DNA of 34,561 nucleotides from the NCBI GenBank assembly GCA_905233945.1, contig CAJOFY010000024.1, positions 1-34,561 of the forward strand. Direction: 5' to 3'. The notes under the pieces were generated by a model, which made no database searches, was not told the origin of the DNA, and worked only from the letters and a program-made list of their open reading frames with translations. A program made the translations under genes and the position numbers. The DNA is from an uncultured bacterium (lineage in GTDB: Bacteria > UBP6 > UBA1177). Positions 1 through 8,128 of the stretch are shown piece after piece. Positions within the stretch are counted from its first letter, which is position 1; the number at the start of each line of letters is the position of its first letter.

Positions 1-85
1 TCAACGTCGTTTTGCCGTGGTCTACGTGACCTATCGTACCGATGTTTACATGCGGTTTGCTTCTTTCAAATTTCGCTTTTGCCAT
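1..85 (-). CDS. tuf: Elongation factor Tu, N-terminal fragment (cut by window edge)
   Basis: The reverse complement starts at an ATG and reads [19 protein letters not shown] followed by HVDHGKTTL, the N-terminus of EF-Tu with its G1/P-loop (GHVDHGKT). EF-Tu is the GTPase that carries aminoacyl-tRNA to the ribosome. Only the first 28 codons lie in the window. A strong Shine-Dalgarno (AAAGGAGGA, complement of 91-99) sits five bases before the start. The gene is the last member of the str operon, directly behind fusA, which is its classical place. Identification is secure from sequence and position. Confidence 0.96.
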
Positions 86-100
86 TTTTTTCCTCCTTTG

Positions 101-2185
101 TTAGAAAGTTATCCCAAATTTTTGTTTTTTAATATTCTCAGGAATTTCCTTGTAGTGGGAAAATTCCATCGTAAACGTACCTCTTCCCTGCGTCTGCGAT
201 CTGAGGCTTGTCATGTAGCCGAACATCTCAGCCAAAGGAACTTCGACATTGATGATCCTGATTCCGCCGGCAGCGTCTTCAAAACCGATGATCTCTGATC
301 TTTTTGACTGAAGATTGCCCATAACGTCACCCAGATACTGTTCCGGAACATTGATTTCGACTTTCATGACAGGCTCAAGAATCCTCGGACTCGATTTTTC
401 CTCAGCATCTCTAAAACAGTTGAGAGCAGCGACTTTGAATGCCATTTCAGAAGAATCGACTTCATGAAAGGAGCCGTCAACCAGAGCCACATGCACGTCA
501 ACCACCGGAAAACCGTATCTTCCTCCGAAAGAAGCCGTCTGAACGCCTTTTTCGATCGCACCGACGAACAACTTCGGAATGATTCCGCCTTTTGTCATAT
601 CCTCGAAAACAATGCCCGAACCCGCAGGAAGCGGCTCGAATTCCATAACGACATGGGCATACTGGCCTTTGCCGCCGGTCTGCTTTACAAGCCTGTGTTC
701 CATTCTGACAGGTTTCGAGAAAGTTTCTCTGTAACTTACCATCGGGTTTCCGACATGGGCATCGACCTTGAATTCCCTGCGGAGTCTCTCGACAAGGACT
801 TCGAGATGAAGTTCGCCCATTCCGGAAATGATGGTCTGACCGGTTTCAGCGTCGGCGTTGACTCTGAAACTCGGATCTTCCTTCGCAAGTTTTTCAAGAG
901 AAAGCGCAAGTCTTTCCTCGTCGGCTTTTGTCTTAGGTTCGATCGCGATGCTGATTACAGGTTCAGGGAAAGTGATCTTCTCGAAAACGAACGCGTCGTG
1001 TTTTGAGCAGAGCGTCGATCCCGTCGTCGCATATTTCAGACCAACGATCGCACCGATGTTTCCAGCCGTGATGACTTCGACATCCTCTCTTTTGTTTGCG
1101 TGCATCCGAAGCAGTCTGCCGACTCTCTCGACTTTGTCGGAAAGCGGGTTGTAATACTGCTGGCCGACAGCAAGTTCGCCACAGTAAACCCTGACAAAAC
1201 TGAGTTCGCCGACGTAAGGATCGGACATTATCTTGAAAATCAAAGCACCCGGAAAAGAATCTGTCGGTTTGACAAATTTTTCCTTTTCGTCTTTGACGGA
1301 AGTGACTTTTATCGGAGGAACATCCATTGGAGAAGGCAGATAATCGACAACTGCGTCAAGCAGAAGCTGAACGCCTTTGTTTTTGAACGAACTGCCGCAG
1401 AGAACCGGGAAAATCGAGTTGCTGATGACAGCCTTGCGCAGAGCTGCGCGGATTTTCGCAGGTTCAATCGGGGCACCGTCAAGGAAAAGAGCCATAATCT
1501 CCTCGTCGTAGTCGGACAAAGCTTCGAAAAGTTTTTCGCGGCACTGGTCAACTACTTCTTTATATTCTTCGGGGATCGAGTTCTCTTCTCTGAAAACGGC
1601 ACCGAGAACATCGCTGTCGTAATAGCGCGTCGTCATGTTGATAATGTCGATAATTCCGCAGAAAGAATCTTCTTTTCCAACCGGAACCTGCACCGCAACG
1701 GCTCTTGCGCCGAGTTTCTGTTCCATCATTTTAATAACGTGGAAGAAATCGGCACCGATGCGGTCCATCTTGTTTACGAACGCGAGTCTCGGAACTTTGT
1801 ACTTGTCCGCCTGTCTCCAAACGGTTTCGGACTGAGGCTCGACACCGCTTACCGCGCAGAAAACAGCAACAGCGCCGTCAAGGACTCTCAGCGAACGCTC
1901 GACTTCAATCGTGAAATCAACGTGTCCGGGAGTGTCGATGATGTTGATTCTTTTTTCGCGCCAGTAGCATGTTGTTGCAGCGGAAGTGATCGTGATGCCT
2001 CTTTCCTGCTCCTGATCCATCCAGTCCATGACTGCGGTTCCCTCGTGGACTTCGCCCATTTTGCGGGAAACGCCCGTGTAGAAAAGTATTCTCTCGGTAG
2101 TAGTCGTTTTACCGGCGTCGATGTGAGCCATGATGCCGATATTGCGGATATCTTCGAGAGCTATGTGCTTTTCAGCTGCGGACAT
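101..2185 (-). CDS. fusA: Elongation factor G
   Basis: A 694-residue translational GTPase that drives ribosomal translocation in the cytoplasm. The G1 motif AHIDAGKTT is near residue 20, the switch II motif DTPGHVD near 85 and the G4 motif NKMD near 138. The C-terminal part carries the conserved domain IV/V segments, such as [16 protein letters not shown]. Length matches bacterial EF-G (about 690-700). The start is an ATG with GGAGG (complement of 2197-2201) eleven bases upstream, inside the 21-base gap after rpsG. It lies between rpsG and tuf in the standard str order and is probably co-transcribed from the promoter near 3.16 kb. Confidence 0.98.
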   Translation of the reverse strand: MSAAEKHIALEDIRNIGIMAHIDAGKTTTTERILFYTGVSRKMGEVHEGTAVMDWMDQEQERGITITSAATTCYWREKRINIIDTPGHVDFTIEVERSLRVLDGAVAVFCAVSGVEPQSETVWRQADKYKVPRLAFVNKMDRIGADFFHVIKMMEQKLGARAVAVQVPVGKEDSFCGIIDIINMTTRYYDSDVLGAVFREENSIPEEYKEVVDQCREKLFEALSDYDEEIMALFLDGAPIEPAKIRAALRKAVISNSIFPVLCGSSFKNKGVQLLLDAVVDYLPSPMDVPPIKVTSVKDEKEKFVKPTDSFPGALIFKIMSDPYVGELSFVRVYCGELAVGQQYYNPLSDKVERVGRLLRMHANKREDVEVITAGNIGAIVGLKYATTGSTLCSKHDAFVFEKITFPEPVISIAIEPKTKADEERLALSLEKLAKEDPSFRVNADAETGQTIISGMGELHLEVLVERLRREFKVDAHVGNPMVSYRETFSKPVRMEHRLVKQTGGKGQYAHVVMEFEPLPAGSGIVFEDMTKGGIIPKLFVGAIEKGVQTASFGGRYGFPVVDVHVALVDGSFHEVDSSEMAFKVAALNCFRDAEEKSSPRILEPVMKVEINVPEQYLGDVMGNLQSKRSEIIGFEDAAGGIRIINVEVPLAEMFGYMTSLRSQTQGRGTFTMEFSHYKEIPENIKKQKFGITF

Positions 2186-2206
2186 GGAACTGAAGGCCTC
2201 CGATTA

Positions 2207-2677
2207 TTACCACTTGAAATGAGCGAAAGCCTTGTTAGCTTCTGCCATTTTGTGAGTATCCTCTTTTCTCTTGAAAGAGTTTCCTCTTTTGTTGAAAGCG
2301 TCGTCGATCTCGCCTGCAAGTTTGGCTGCCATGCCTTTCTCGCTTCTTTTGCGGGAGAACATGATCATCCACTTCATGCCGATCGCCTGGCTGTTCTCAA
2401 GAGAAATCTCGGTCGGAACCTGATAGGTCGCGCCGCCGATTCTCGTCGATTTAACCATAACCTGCGGTCTGATGTTGTCGAGAGCGGCTTTAAAAATGTC
2501 AACCGGATTCTCTTTCTTGCTCTGAGCAGCAGTTTCAATAGCAGTGTAAACTATTGTTTCTGCTACACTTTTCTTACCGCGAAGCATGATTTTGTTGATG
2601 AATTTCTGAAGAAGGACATCTCCGTATTTCGGATCTGCCGGAACTTCTCTTTTTGAAACGCATTTTCTTCTTGGCAT
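2207..2677 (-). CDS. rpsG: 30S ribosomal protein S7
   Basis: A 156-residue protein starting MPRRKCVSKREVPADPKYGD, the conserved N-terminus of S7. The INKIMLRGKKSVAETIVY and IGGATYQVPTEI blocks follow, and the length is normal for the family. S7 nucleates assembly of the 30S head and contacts the E-site tRNA region. The Shine-Dalgarno AGGAG (complement of 2685-2689) lies inside the last codons of rpsL, and the rpsL stop is only three bases from this start, so the two genes are likely translationally coupled. In many bacteria S7 autoregulates the str mRNA; no obvious S7 mimic was identified here. Confidence 0.97.
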   Translation of the reverse strand: MPRRKCVSKREVPADPKYGDVLLQKFINKIMLRGKKSVAETIVYTAIETAAQSKKENPVDIFKAALDNIRPQVMVKSTRIGGATYQVPTEISLENSQAIGMKWMIMFSRKRSEKGMAAKLAGEIDDAFNKRGNSFKRKEDTHKMAEANKAFAHFKW

Positions 2678-2680
2678 TAC

Positions 2681-3049
2681 TCAACTCCTCTTAGCGCCGT
2701 ATTTCGAACGGCTCTGTTTTCTGTTGTTGACACCCGACGTATCGTTCGTGCCTCTTACGATGTGGTAACGAACACCGGGGAGGTCTTTGACCCTGCCGCC
2801 GCGGACGAGAACAACGCTGTGTTCCTGAAGGTTGTGACCTTCGCCGGGAATGTAGCAGGTAACCTCAAAACCGCTTGTCAGACGAACTCTGGCAACCTTT
2901 CTGAGAGCTGAATTGGGCTTTTTCGGGGTTGTGGTGTAAACACGTACACAAACACCCTTTCTCTGGGGACATGAAACAAGTGCCGGACACTTGCTTTTGT
3001 TCTGCTGGTCCTTACGACCTTTTCTTATTAACTGATTAATGGTCGGCAT
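2681..3049 (-). CDS. rpsL: 30S ribosomal protein S12
   Basis: A 122-residue protein starting [20 protein letters not shown], the invariant start of S12. It contains the decoding-centre motifs [17 protein letters not shown] and [11 protein letters not shown]12 monitors codon-anticodon pairing at the A site. The frame stays open 33 codons further upstream, to 3148. The ATG at 3049 is preferred because it matches the family N-terminus and has AGGAGT (complement of 3059-3064) nine bases upstream. Codons P-K-K-P keep Lys at the position where streptomycin-resistance changes usually map. It is the first gene of the str operon. Confidence 0.97.
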   Translation of the reverse strand: MPTINQLIRKGRKDQQNKSKCPALVSCPQRKGVCVRVYTTTPKKPNSALRKVARVRLTSGFEVTCYIPGEGHNLQEHSVVLVRGGRVKDLPGVRYHIVRGTNDTSGVNNRKQSRSKYGAKRS

Positions 3050-3152
3050 TTTTAAACTACTCCTAATATTACCATTACCAAAAAACCGGAGGCATTGTAT
3101 GGAGGGAAGGACCATTGTCAAAGATTTGACGATTTTTTGCCCTAACATATTG

Positions 3153-3179
3153 ATTATATTAAGCTTTTACGAACGGCAA
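3153..3179 (-). promoter_or_regulatory. Sigma-70 type promoter of the str operon
   Basis: On the minus strand a perfect TATAAT (complement of 3153-3158) is preceded by TTGCCG (complement of 3174-3179) with a 15-base spacer; shifting to CTTGCC gives 16. Transcription would start near 3146, leaving a leader of roughly 95 bases before rpsL. The rimI-like gene ends about 90 bases upstream, so this promoter separates the two transcription units. Confidence 0.7.
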
Positions 3180-3267
3180 GTTTCTTTGTTTTTTTCGTTT
3201 TTCTCTTTTTCGGGCAATTTTTGCCTTTACAAAAAATTTAATAAAAACGCATAAATCGATGGAACTT

Positions 3268-3708
3268 TCAGGGGAGCTTTTTTGACATCAGAACTGCATT
3301 TTCGACGGGATCCGGATAGTAGTTTTTCCTGATCCCGTCTTCGGCAAAACCATACTTTTTATAATATGCGCGCGCCGGAAAATTCGATTCCCTCACTTCG
3401 AGAAAAATCTGCGCGATTCCGTTTTTTGCACACCATTCGCAAACTTCGTCCATAAGTTCGGAAGCGATCCCCTTTCTTCTCATATTTTCCGAAACGGCAA
3501 CTTCAATGATTTCAGCTTCGTCAAGAACCGTCGAAAGAATCAGAAATCCGGCGATCTTTCCTTCGCGCAGAACTGCAAAAACTTTATGCGGCGCTTTTTT
3601 ATTGATGATATCTTCTATAAATAAAAATGTGTTTCCGTGAAAAACGGGGTCACCGATACGCGAAATTTCAGCCCCCGATTTTGAGAGTGAAGAATGATCG
3701 AGGAGCAT
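3268..3708 (-). CDS. rimI: GNAT acetyltransferase, RimI-like (ribosomal-protein-alanine acetyltransferase family)
   Basis: A 146-residue single-domain GNAT protein. The acetyl-CoA motif A reads VAVSENMRRKGIASELM, with the R/Q-x-x-G-x-G/A loop as RRKGIA. Motif B contains LEVRESNFPARAYYKKYGF, the LEVR-x-x-N-x-x-A-x-x-x-Y-x-x-x-GF pattern typical of RimI. The end, RKNYYPDPVENAVLMSK, also fits RimI (Y-Y-x-x-P-x-E-N-A-x-x-M). RimI acetylates the N-terminal alanine of ribosomal protein S18. The start ATG directly follows the TAG stop of the upstream gene with no gap, so the pair is a bicistronic unit just upstream of the str operon. The fold is certain; the exact substrate is inferred. Confidence 0.85.
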   Translation of the reverse strand: MLLDHSSLSKSGAEISRIGDPVFHGNTFLFIEDIINKKAPHKVFAVLREGKIAGFLILSTVLDEAEIIEVAVSENMRRKGIASELMDEVCEWCAKNGIAQIFLEVRESNFPARAYYKKYGFAEDGIRKNYYPDPVENAVLMSKKLP

Positions 3709-4656
3709 CTATTCCGCCGTTTTCTTTTTTCTGCCTCTTTTTTTAGGTTCTTCCTCTGCTGTTTCCGCAGGAGGGTTTTTACCGTCGTCAAAAAGAGAGC
3801 CTTGAGCCTCTTCTTCCGCTCCGGCAGATTTTGCAGCTTCCTTTTTCGGCCCCGATTTCAGTTCAGGTCTGACTTCCGGTTTCACTTCCGGAACGATTTC
3901 CGGCACGGAGTTTTTTTCGGCTTTAACTTCCGCAGGTTCGACAACGTCTTTGATTTTTACGACTTTATAGGTTTTCTGCGGAACGAGAACTTTTTCGGGA
4001 ATTATCGCGCTGTCACCGTTCGATGCATTCTCGAACCACGACTCAAAATCAATAAGTCCGCTGCCGGAGACAACGTTTCCGCTGTATTTTTCCTTGAAAG
4101 CGCTTATAGTTTCCTCGAGTTTTTCCTTTTCCTCTCCGAGCGGAACAAGCTCCGAAACTATCCGGACCTCGTAGTTTCCGGGATAAACACGTTCGACTCT
4201 GTCGATATCGACTTCACCCAAATCGTTTTTACCGACAAGCTCCGTCGTTCCGTCAAGATACATTACAAAATAGACCATCTCTTTCCTCCATCTCAAAGAT
4301 TTTATGAAATTCTTCCCTTTTCTTTCTGTAAAAGCGCCGCATATAAGGTTGTATCTGCAGAAATTCGTGTACGCCCCGCAGTCCTGCGACGCCTGTTTTT
4401 TCTTGGGACAGTAAAGCTGGGTTAGCTTCCTTTTTTTCGCAAGCGATTTGTTCAGTTCTATGATTTTCTGATTGAGCGGACTTTCCCTTAGTTCTATCCA
4501 CTCAGGAAAAAACGCCGAAAAAAGCTGCGGCTTAACCGGACAGAACTCGCGCCGGCACGAAACGCACTGCGAAAGATGGACTTTGGTTCCCGGCATAAGC
4601 CCGGAAAATCCGGGATCTTCGCAGACTATCCAGCTGTTATTCAGAAAATTCGCCAT
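3709..4656 (-). CDS. Unknown protein with an N-terminal Cys cluster and a basic C-terminal tail
   Basis: Not recognised. The frame opens with a TTG at 4662; the ATG two codons later (4656) is my preferred start, and no strong Shine-Dalgarno decides. The N-terminal ~110 residues hold eight cysteines, including CVSCRREFC and a later set (YCPKK, QDCG, NFC, LIC), which looks like a metal-binding module. A middle segment of about 100 residues appears to be a mixed alpha/beta domain (KEMVYFVMYLDGTTELVG). The last ~90 residues are low-complexity: E/K/P-rich, then EEPKKRGRKKKTAE, reminiscent of nucleic-acid-binding tails. No signal peptide is seen. It is joined stop-to-start with the rimI-like gene, so a translation- or nucleic-acid-related role is possible but unproven. 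Confidence 0.75.
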   Translation of the reverse strand: MANFLNNSWIVCEDPGFSGLMPGTKVHLSQCVSCRREFCPVKPQLFSAFFPEWIELRESPLNQKIIELNKSLAKKRKLTQLYCPKKKQASQDCGAYTNFCRYNLICGAFTERKGKNFIKSLRWRKEMVYFVMYLDGTTELVGKNDLGEVDIDRVERVYPGNYEVRIVSELVPLGEEKEKLEETISAFKEKYSGNVVSGSGLIDFESWFENASNGDSAIIPEKVLVPQKTYKVVKIKDVVEPAEVKAEKNSVPEIVPEVKPEVRPELKSGPKKEAAKSAGAEEEAQGSLFDDGKNPPAETAEEEPKKRGRKKKTAE

Positions 4657-4682
4657 TTTCAACTCAAAAAAACAACTGAGCG

Positions 4683-4710
4683 AGTTTATCTGTCAGATTT
4701 TCAATTTCAA
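4683..4710 (-). promoter_or_regulatory. Putative promoter of the Cys-rich protein/rimI unit
   Basis: On the minus strand TTGAAA (complement of 4705-4710) and TAAACT (complement of 4683-4688) are separated by 16 bases, 27 bases ahead of the ATG at 4656. The rest of the 131-base gap up to 4793 is AT-rich. No convincing terminator for the lipoprotein gene that ends at 4794 was found in it. Confidence 0.45.
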
Positions 4711-4793
4711 GAGATTTTAAAAAGAACTTTAAAAAGATTTCAAAGAATATTGTGATTTATCCTGTCTAACGGAAAAATTCGGGAAGATCGGGA

Positions 4794-6374
4794 TTATTCG
4801 CCGCAGCCGCCCTGAGGAGCAGGTTTGTCTCCGGCTTTGATCGCTTTGTCAGCCGCACAGCCTTTAAGATTCGGGTTGTGCTGGCAGATTTGTCTCTGGA
4901 TGTCGTTTGCTGCAACACCGCCGCCCTGGAATTTGTTGTTGAAAATCCATGTCGGGCTGCCGCCGATGCCGATTTTGTTTCCGATTTTGATGTTTTCGGA
5001 GTGAAGTTTTACACCTTCGCCGCCTTTGAAGCATTTTTCGATGACATCAGCCTTGATTTTGCCGGTAGCGCATTTCTGCCACTCGGTGCCGCGGATGTTC
5101 TCGTTTCTGCACCAGATGTAATCCATGTAGTCTTTCGGGTAATGTTTGATTGCGCAGAGCTCGCGGATGTTTTCGTCAACTTCGCCCTGTCCGTGAAGTG
5201 CATTGAATTTACCGGGTTCAGTCTCGTTTGCGATGTAGTTTACGTGGAAATCAAGTTTGTCGTCCTTGAAAGCCTCGAAAATTTCTTTCATTGCGTTGAG
5301 TGCCATAACGCCGTAGGGGCACTGGCTCATAACGAAAAGGTCAACTCTTGCCGGGATCTCTTTTCTGCAGATCATTTCGTCTTTGCAGTCGTCATCGGCA
5401 CAGTCAACTTTGCCGTTCTGGGTGTCGTCGATACCGTTGTCGCAGATTTCTCTGGTCGGGTCGAATTTAGCGCCGACTCTGAGGAGAACCGCTCCGGCTG
5501 CTTTTGCAGTCCAGCGCTGGATTTTCTGGTATTCTTCTGTCTTCTCAACTGCTTCTTCGAAAGCGAGGATAGGAAGCGTTTTGAATCCCGCTTCTGCGAA
5601 TTTCTTATACATTTCCTGAGCTTTCGCGTCAGAGTAGTCAAGAGTTTCCGGGATAAGTCCGGGGAACATGCCTTTAAGCTGTCCTATAAGAGCTTCCGGT
5701 CTGCAGTCCTTGCATCTTTTGTCGGAAATGACGGTTACTTTTACTTTTGCCGGTTCCGGAATCGAGTTGCAGGCTTCGGGTTTTGCGGTCTTGTATTCGT
5801 TGCAGATCGCTCTCATGAAATCGTTGGAAGTTCTTCCGCCTCTGTAGGGCTGACCCTGAAGATAGATCGTGGGCGAGCCGTTTGCCCCTTTCGATTTCGA
5901 GAATTTGTAGCTCTCGAGAAGGATCTGTTCGCCTTCGTCGCCGTCTTTACATGCGTTGACTTTCGCTACGTTGAGGTTGAGCTCTTTCGCGCAGCTTTCA
6001 AAGTTGTCGGGAATCTTTCTCGACTCTTTGTTCATGCAGACAACAAGGTTCATGTAGTCTTTCGGGAGATGTTTTTTAGCGCAGAGGAAAAGTTTGTCGC
6101 CTTTACGCTCTGTCTCACCGTGCATCGGCATCCAGCCGCCGTCCTTTTCGTAGCCGATGTAGTTGAGCTCGAAGTCGACAGCATTGCCGAGCTGGTCAAG
6201 TGTCGGTTTGATTGCGTTCATAACCTGAACACCGTAGGGGCACTTACTCATAACGTGGAAAGAAAGTTTAACTTTCTCTTTCGCTTCGGGTTCTTTTTTA
6301 GTCTGTTCGCCGCATGAAACGATCATGCTGATGCAAAGAGCGAAAGCCGAAGCAAGAATCAATAATTTTTTCAA
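4794..6374 (-). CDS. Lipoprotein with three thioredoxin-like domains (two GILT/DsbA-like CPYG domains flanking a CxxC domain)
   Basis: A 526-residue exported protein that starts at TTG, supported by AGGAGG (complement of 6380-6385) five bases upstream. The signal peptide ends in a lipobox, MIVS-C21. Domain 1 (about 36-205) has MSKCPYG (C45), an HGE segment, scattered Cys and a cis-Pro candidate GSPT near 167. Domain 2 (about 211-305) has CKDC (221-224) and a cis-Pro candidate TLP near 268. An Asp-rich stretch from 309 to 336 (ICDNGIDDTQNGK..DCADDDC) resembles Ca-binding linkers of deltaproteobacterial exported proteins. Domain 3 (341-506) repeats domain 1, with MSQCPYG (C352), HGQGE and GGSPTW. 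It is probably a periplasmic thiol reductase, isomerase or disulphide carrier. Each CPYG site has only one Cys, so chemistry in domains 1 and 3 is uncertain. Confidence 0.82.
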   Translation of the reverse strand: MKKLLILASAFALCISMIVSCGEQTKKEPEAKEKVKLSFHVMSKCPYGVQVMNAIKPTLDQLGNAVDFELNYIGYEKDGGWMPMHGETERKGDKLFLCAKKHLPKDYMNLVVCMNKESRKIPDNFESCAKELNLNVAKVNACKDGDEGEQILLESYKFSKSKGANGSPTIYLQGQPYRGGRTSNDFMRAICNEYKTAKPEACNSIPEPAKVKVTVISDKRCKDCRPEALIGQLKGMFPGLIPETLDYSDAKAQEMYKKFAEAGFKTLPILAFEEAVEKTEEYQKIQRWTAKAAGAVLLRVGAKFDPTREICDNGIDDTQNGKVDCADDDCKDEMICRKEIPARVDLFVMSQCPYGVMALNAMKEIFEAFKDDKLDFHVNYIANETEPGKFNALHGQGEVDENIRELCAIKHYPKDYMDYIWCRNENIRGTEWQKCATGKIKADVIEKCFKGGEGVKLHSENIKIGNKIGIGGSPTWIFNNKFQGGGVAANDIQRQICQHNPNLKGCAADKAIKAGDKPAPQGGCGE

Positions 6375-6422
6375 GAAATCCTCCTTTAATTAGGTTGTCA
6401 AAACGTAACAAAAAAACGGGTG

Positions 6423-6450
6423 ATAATATTCATTTATTATAAAAAAGCAA
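6423..6450 (-). promoter_or_regulatory. Putative promoter of the thioredoxin-fold lipoprotein
   Basis: On the minus strand TTGCTT (complement of 6445-6450) and TATTAT (complement of 6423-6428) are 16 bases apart, about 50 bases before the TTG start at 6374. A second AT-rich hexamer TATAAT (complement of 6436-6441) lies in the spacer but lacks a matching -35. Confidence 0.4.
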
Positions 6451-6510
6451 CTTTTACCGGCGCTTCCCGTCAAGTCTTTCCCCTTTTCAACAGCTTCTTT
6501 AAAAAAAATA

Positions 6511-6539
6511 TTCCAAAAATCTAAATTTGCCGCTAAAAT
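6511..6539 (+). promoter_or_regulatory. Putative promoter of the wlbA-like gene
   Basis: TTCCAA (6511-6516) and TAAAAT (6534-6539) are 17 bases apart. The -10 and the following leader down to the Shine-Dalgarno AGGAGA (6570-6575) closely match the leader in front of the iorAB-like gene at 13.26-13.31 kb. That resemblance supports its being a real promoter despite the weak -35. Confidence 0.5.
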
Positions 6540-6580
6540 AGCAGGTTTTTTGTTTTTATTGTTAAAAACAGGAGAGACTT

Positions 6581-7528
6581 ATGAAAAATTTCGCTCTTAT
6601 CGGCGCAGCGGGATATATCGCACCGAGACATATGCGCGCCATCAAGGATACAGGCAATAATCTTATTGCGATAATGGATCCTTGCGACAGCATCGGAATC
6701 ATCGACTCATACTTTCCGGAAGCAGAGTTTTTTACCGAATTCGAGCGTTTCGACCGGCATCTTGACAAACTCAGAAGGCGTGAGACAAAAATCGACTATG
6801 TCAGCATAACATCGCCCAACTATCTTCACGACGCACACATAAGAATAGCGCTCAGAAACGATGCCGACGCGATCTGCGAAAAACCGCTCGTCCTCAATCC
6901 GTGGACTGTCGACAACCTCAAAATAATCGAAAACGAGACAGGTCATCATATCAACACGATTCTTCAGCTCAGGCTTCATCCGACAATCACCGAACTAAAA
7001 AAAAGGATCGATGAAGGCCCTAAAGACAAAATTTACGACATCGACCTCACCTACATCACGAGCCGCGGCAGATGGTACGACGTATCGTGGAAAGGCGACA
7101 TCGCAAAGTCCGGCGGCATGGCGACCAACATCGGAATACACTTTTTCGACATGCTCCAGTGGATTTTCGGATATGTCCAGAAAAACATTCTCCACGTTCA
7201 GGAAAAAGATGTCGCAGCGGGCTTCATGCAGTTCCAGCGGGCACGTGTCAGATGGTTCCTCAGCATAAACGAAAATATGCTCCCGAAAGCTGTCAAAGAA
7301 GCAGGGAAAAGAACTTACCGCTCGATAACAATTGATGGAGAAGAGCTCGAGTTCAGCGAAGGTTTCACGGAACTCCACACAAAAAGCTACGAAAAAATCC
7401 TTGCCGGCGATGGATTCACGCTCGAAGACGCAAGAGCCGCGGTAGAAATCGCATTCAATATCAGAAACGCGATTCCGATAGGGCTCCGCGGCGAATACCA
7501 CCCGTTCCTGAAAAACTGGGGGAAATAA
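6581..7528 (+). CDS. wlbA: UDP-N-acetylglucosaminuronate 3-dehydrogenase, WlbA/WbpB-like (Gfo/Idh/MocA family)
   Basis: A 315-residue NAD-dependent sugar dehydrogenase. The N-terminal nucleotide motif is LIGAAGYIAPRHMRAIKDTG, the signature of WlbA/WbpB rather than general Gfo/Idh/MocA members. The DSYFPEAEFFTEFERFDRH block follows, and the catalytic-region EKP is at 100-102 (AICEKPLVLNPW). The C-terminal domain contains GGMATNIGIHFFDML. The family oxidises C3 of UDP-GlcNAc-uronate, the first step to UDP-2,3-diacetamido uronates used in O-antigen and LPS. The start ATG has AGGAGA six bases upstream. The next gene, three bases on, encodes the acetyltransferase of the same pathway. The aminotransferase that normally acts between them (WbpE/WlbC) is not in this window. 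Confidence 0.9.
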   Translation: MKNFALIGAAGYIAPRHMRAIKDTGNNLIAIMDPCDSIGIIDSYFPEAEFFTEFERFDRHLDKLRRRETKIDYVSITSPNYLHDAHIRIALRNDADAICEKPLVLNPWTVDNLKIIENETGHHINTILQLRLHPTITELKKRIDEGPKDKIYDIDLTYITSRGRWYDVSWKGDIAKSGGMATNIGIHFFDMLQWIFGYVQKNILHVQEKDVAAGFMQFQRARVRWFLSINENMLPKAVKEAGKRTYRSITIDGEELEFSEGFTELHTKSYEKILAGDGFTLEDARAAVEIAFNIRNAIPIGLRGEYHPFLKNWGK

Positions 7529-7531
7529 ATA

Positions 7532-8128
7532 ATGGAAAAAGATTATTTCGTTCATGAAACAGCCATAATTGATGACGGCGTAACCATCGGAAAAAACTCA
7601 AAAATATGGTGTTTTTCGCACATTCTGAAAAACACGAAGATAGGCGAAAGGTGCAACATCGGACAGAACTGCGTTATCGGCGCCAACGTAACGCTCGGCA
7701 ACGGTGTTAAGGTGCAGAACAACATATCGATTTACGACGGTGTCGAAGTCGAAGACGATGTTTTTCTAGGGCCCTCAATGGTTTTTACCAACGTCATCAA
7801 CCCCCGCGCTTTCATTGAACGCAAGCATGAATTTAAAAAAACTTTGATGAAAAAAGGATGCTCGGTCGGAGCGAACGCCACAATTGTCTGCGGCACAACT
7901 ATCGGAGAATATTCGTTAATCGGCGCCGGAAGCGTCGTCTGCAGGGATGTTCCAGATTTTGCTCTTGTCTACGGAGTCCCGGCTAAAATTCACGGCTGGG
8001 TTTCAAAAAACGGTTATAAACTTGAATTTGACGGAAACGGAGAGGCTTTTGACAGTTCGGACGGCAGCAGATACCGTCTGAGCGGAGGAAAAGTCACGAT
8101 GATTTCCGGAAATACGGAGGAAAAATGA
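7532..8128 (+). CDS. wlbB: UDP-2-acetamido-3-amino-2,3-dideoxy-glucuronate N-acetyltransferase, WlbB/WbpD-like
   Basis: A 198-residue left-handed beta-helix acyltransferase with many hexapeptide repeats (IDDGVTIGKNSKIW, IGQNCVIGANVTLG, GCSVGANATIVCG, TIGEYSLIGAGSVV). It has the family-specific PSMVFTNVINPRAFIERKHE loop and ends GVPAKIHGWVSKNGYKL, as in WbpD/WlbB. The enzyme transfers acetyl from acetyl-CoA to the 3-amino group of the uronate sugar nucleotide. It lies immediately downstream of the dehydrogenase, so the pair forms part of a diacetamido-uronate pathway. Its last codon overlaps the start of the next gene by four bases (ATGA). Confidence 0.9.
   Translation: MEKDYFVHETAIIDDGVTIGKNSKIWCFSHILKNTKIGERCNIGQNCVIGANVTLGNGVKVQNNISIYDGVEVEDDVFLGPSMVFTNVINPRAFIERKHEFKKTLMKKGCSVGANATIVCGTTIGEYSLIGAGSVVCRDVPDFALVYGVPAKIHGWVSKNGYKLEFDGNGEAFDSSDGSRYRLSGGKVTMISGNTEEK

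Noticed and set aside
1100-2656. 518-codon plus-strand frame across fusA and rpsG
   Set aside because: Both genes on the minus strand are unmistakable; the plus frame is a shadow caused by codon bias.
3050-3148. N-terminal extension of ribosomal protein S12
   Set aside because: It contains the leader and Shine-Dalgarno and is absent from the family; [11 protein letters not shown] is the conserved start.
3205-3236. Possible terminator (GGGCAATTTTTGCC) between rimI-like gene and rpsL
   Set aside because: The arms are short, and in the direction of transcription the hairpin is followed by A-rich, not U-rich, RNA.
4878-6317. 479-codon plus-strand frame opposite the thioredoxin-fold lipoprotein
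   Set aside because: Shadow frame; the minus strand has a Shine-Dalgarno, lipobox and three recognisable domains.
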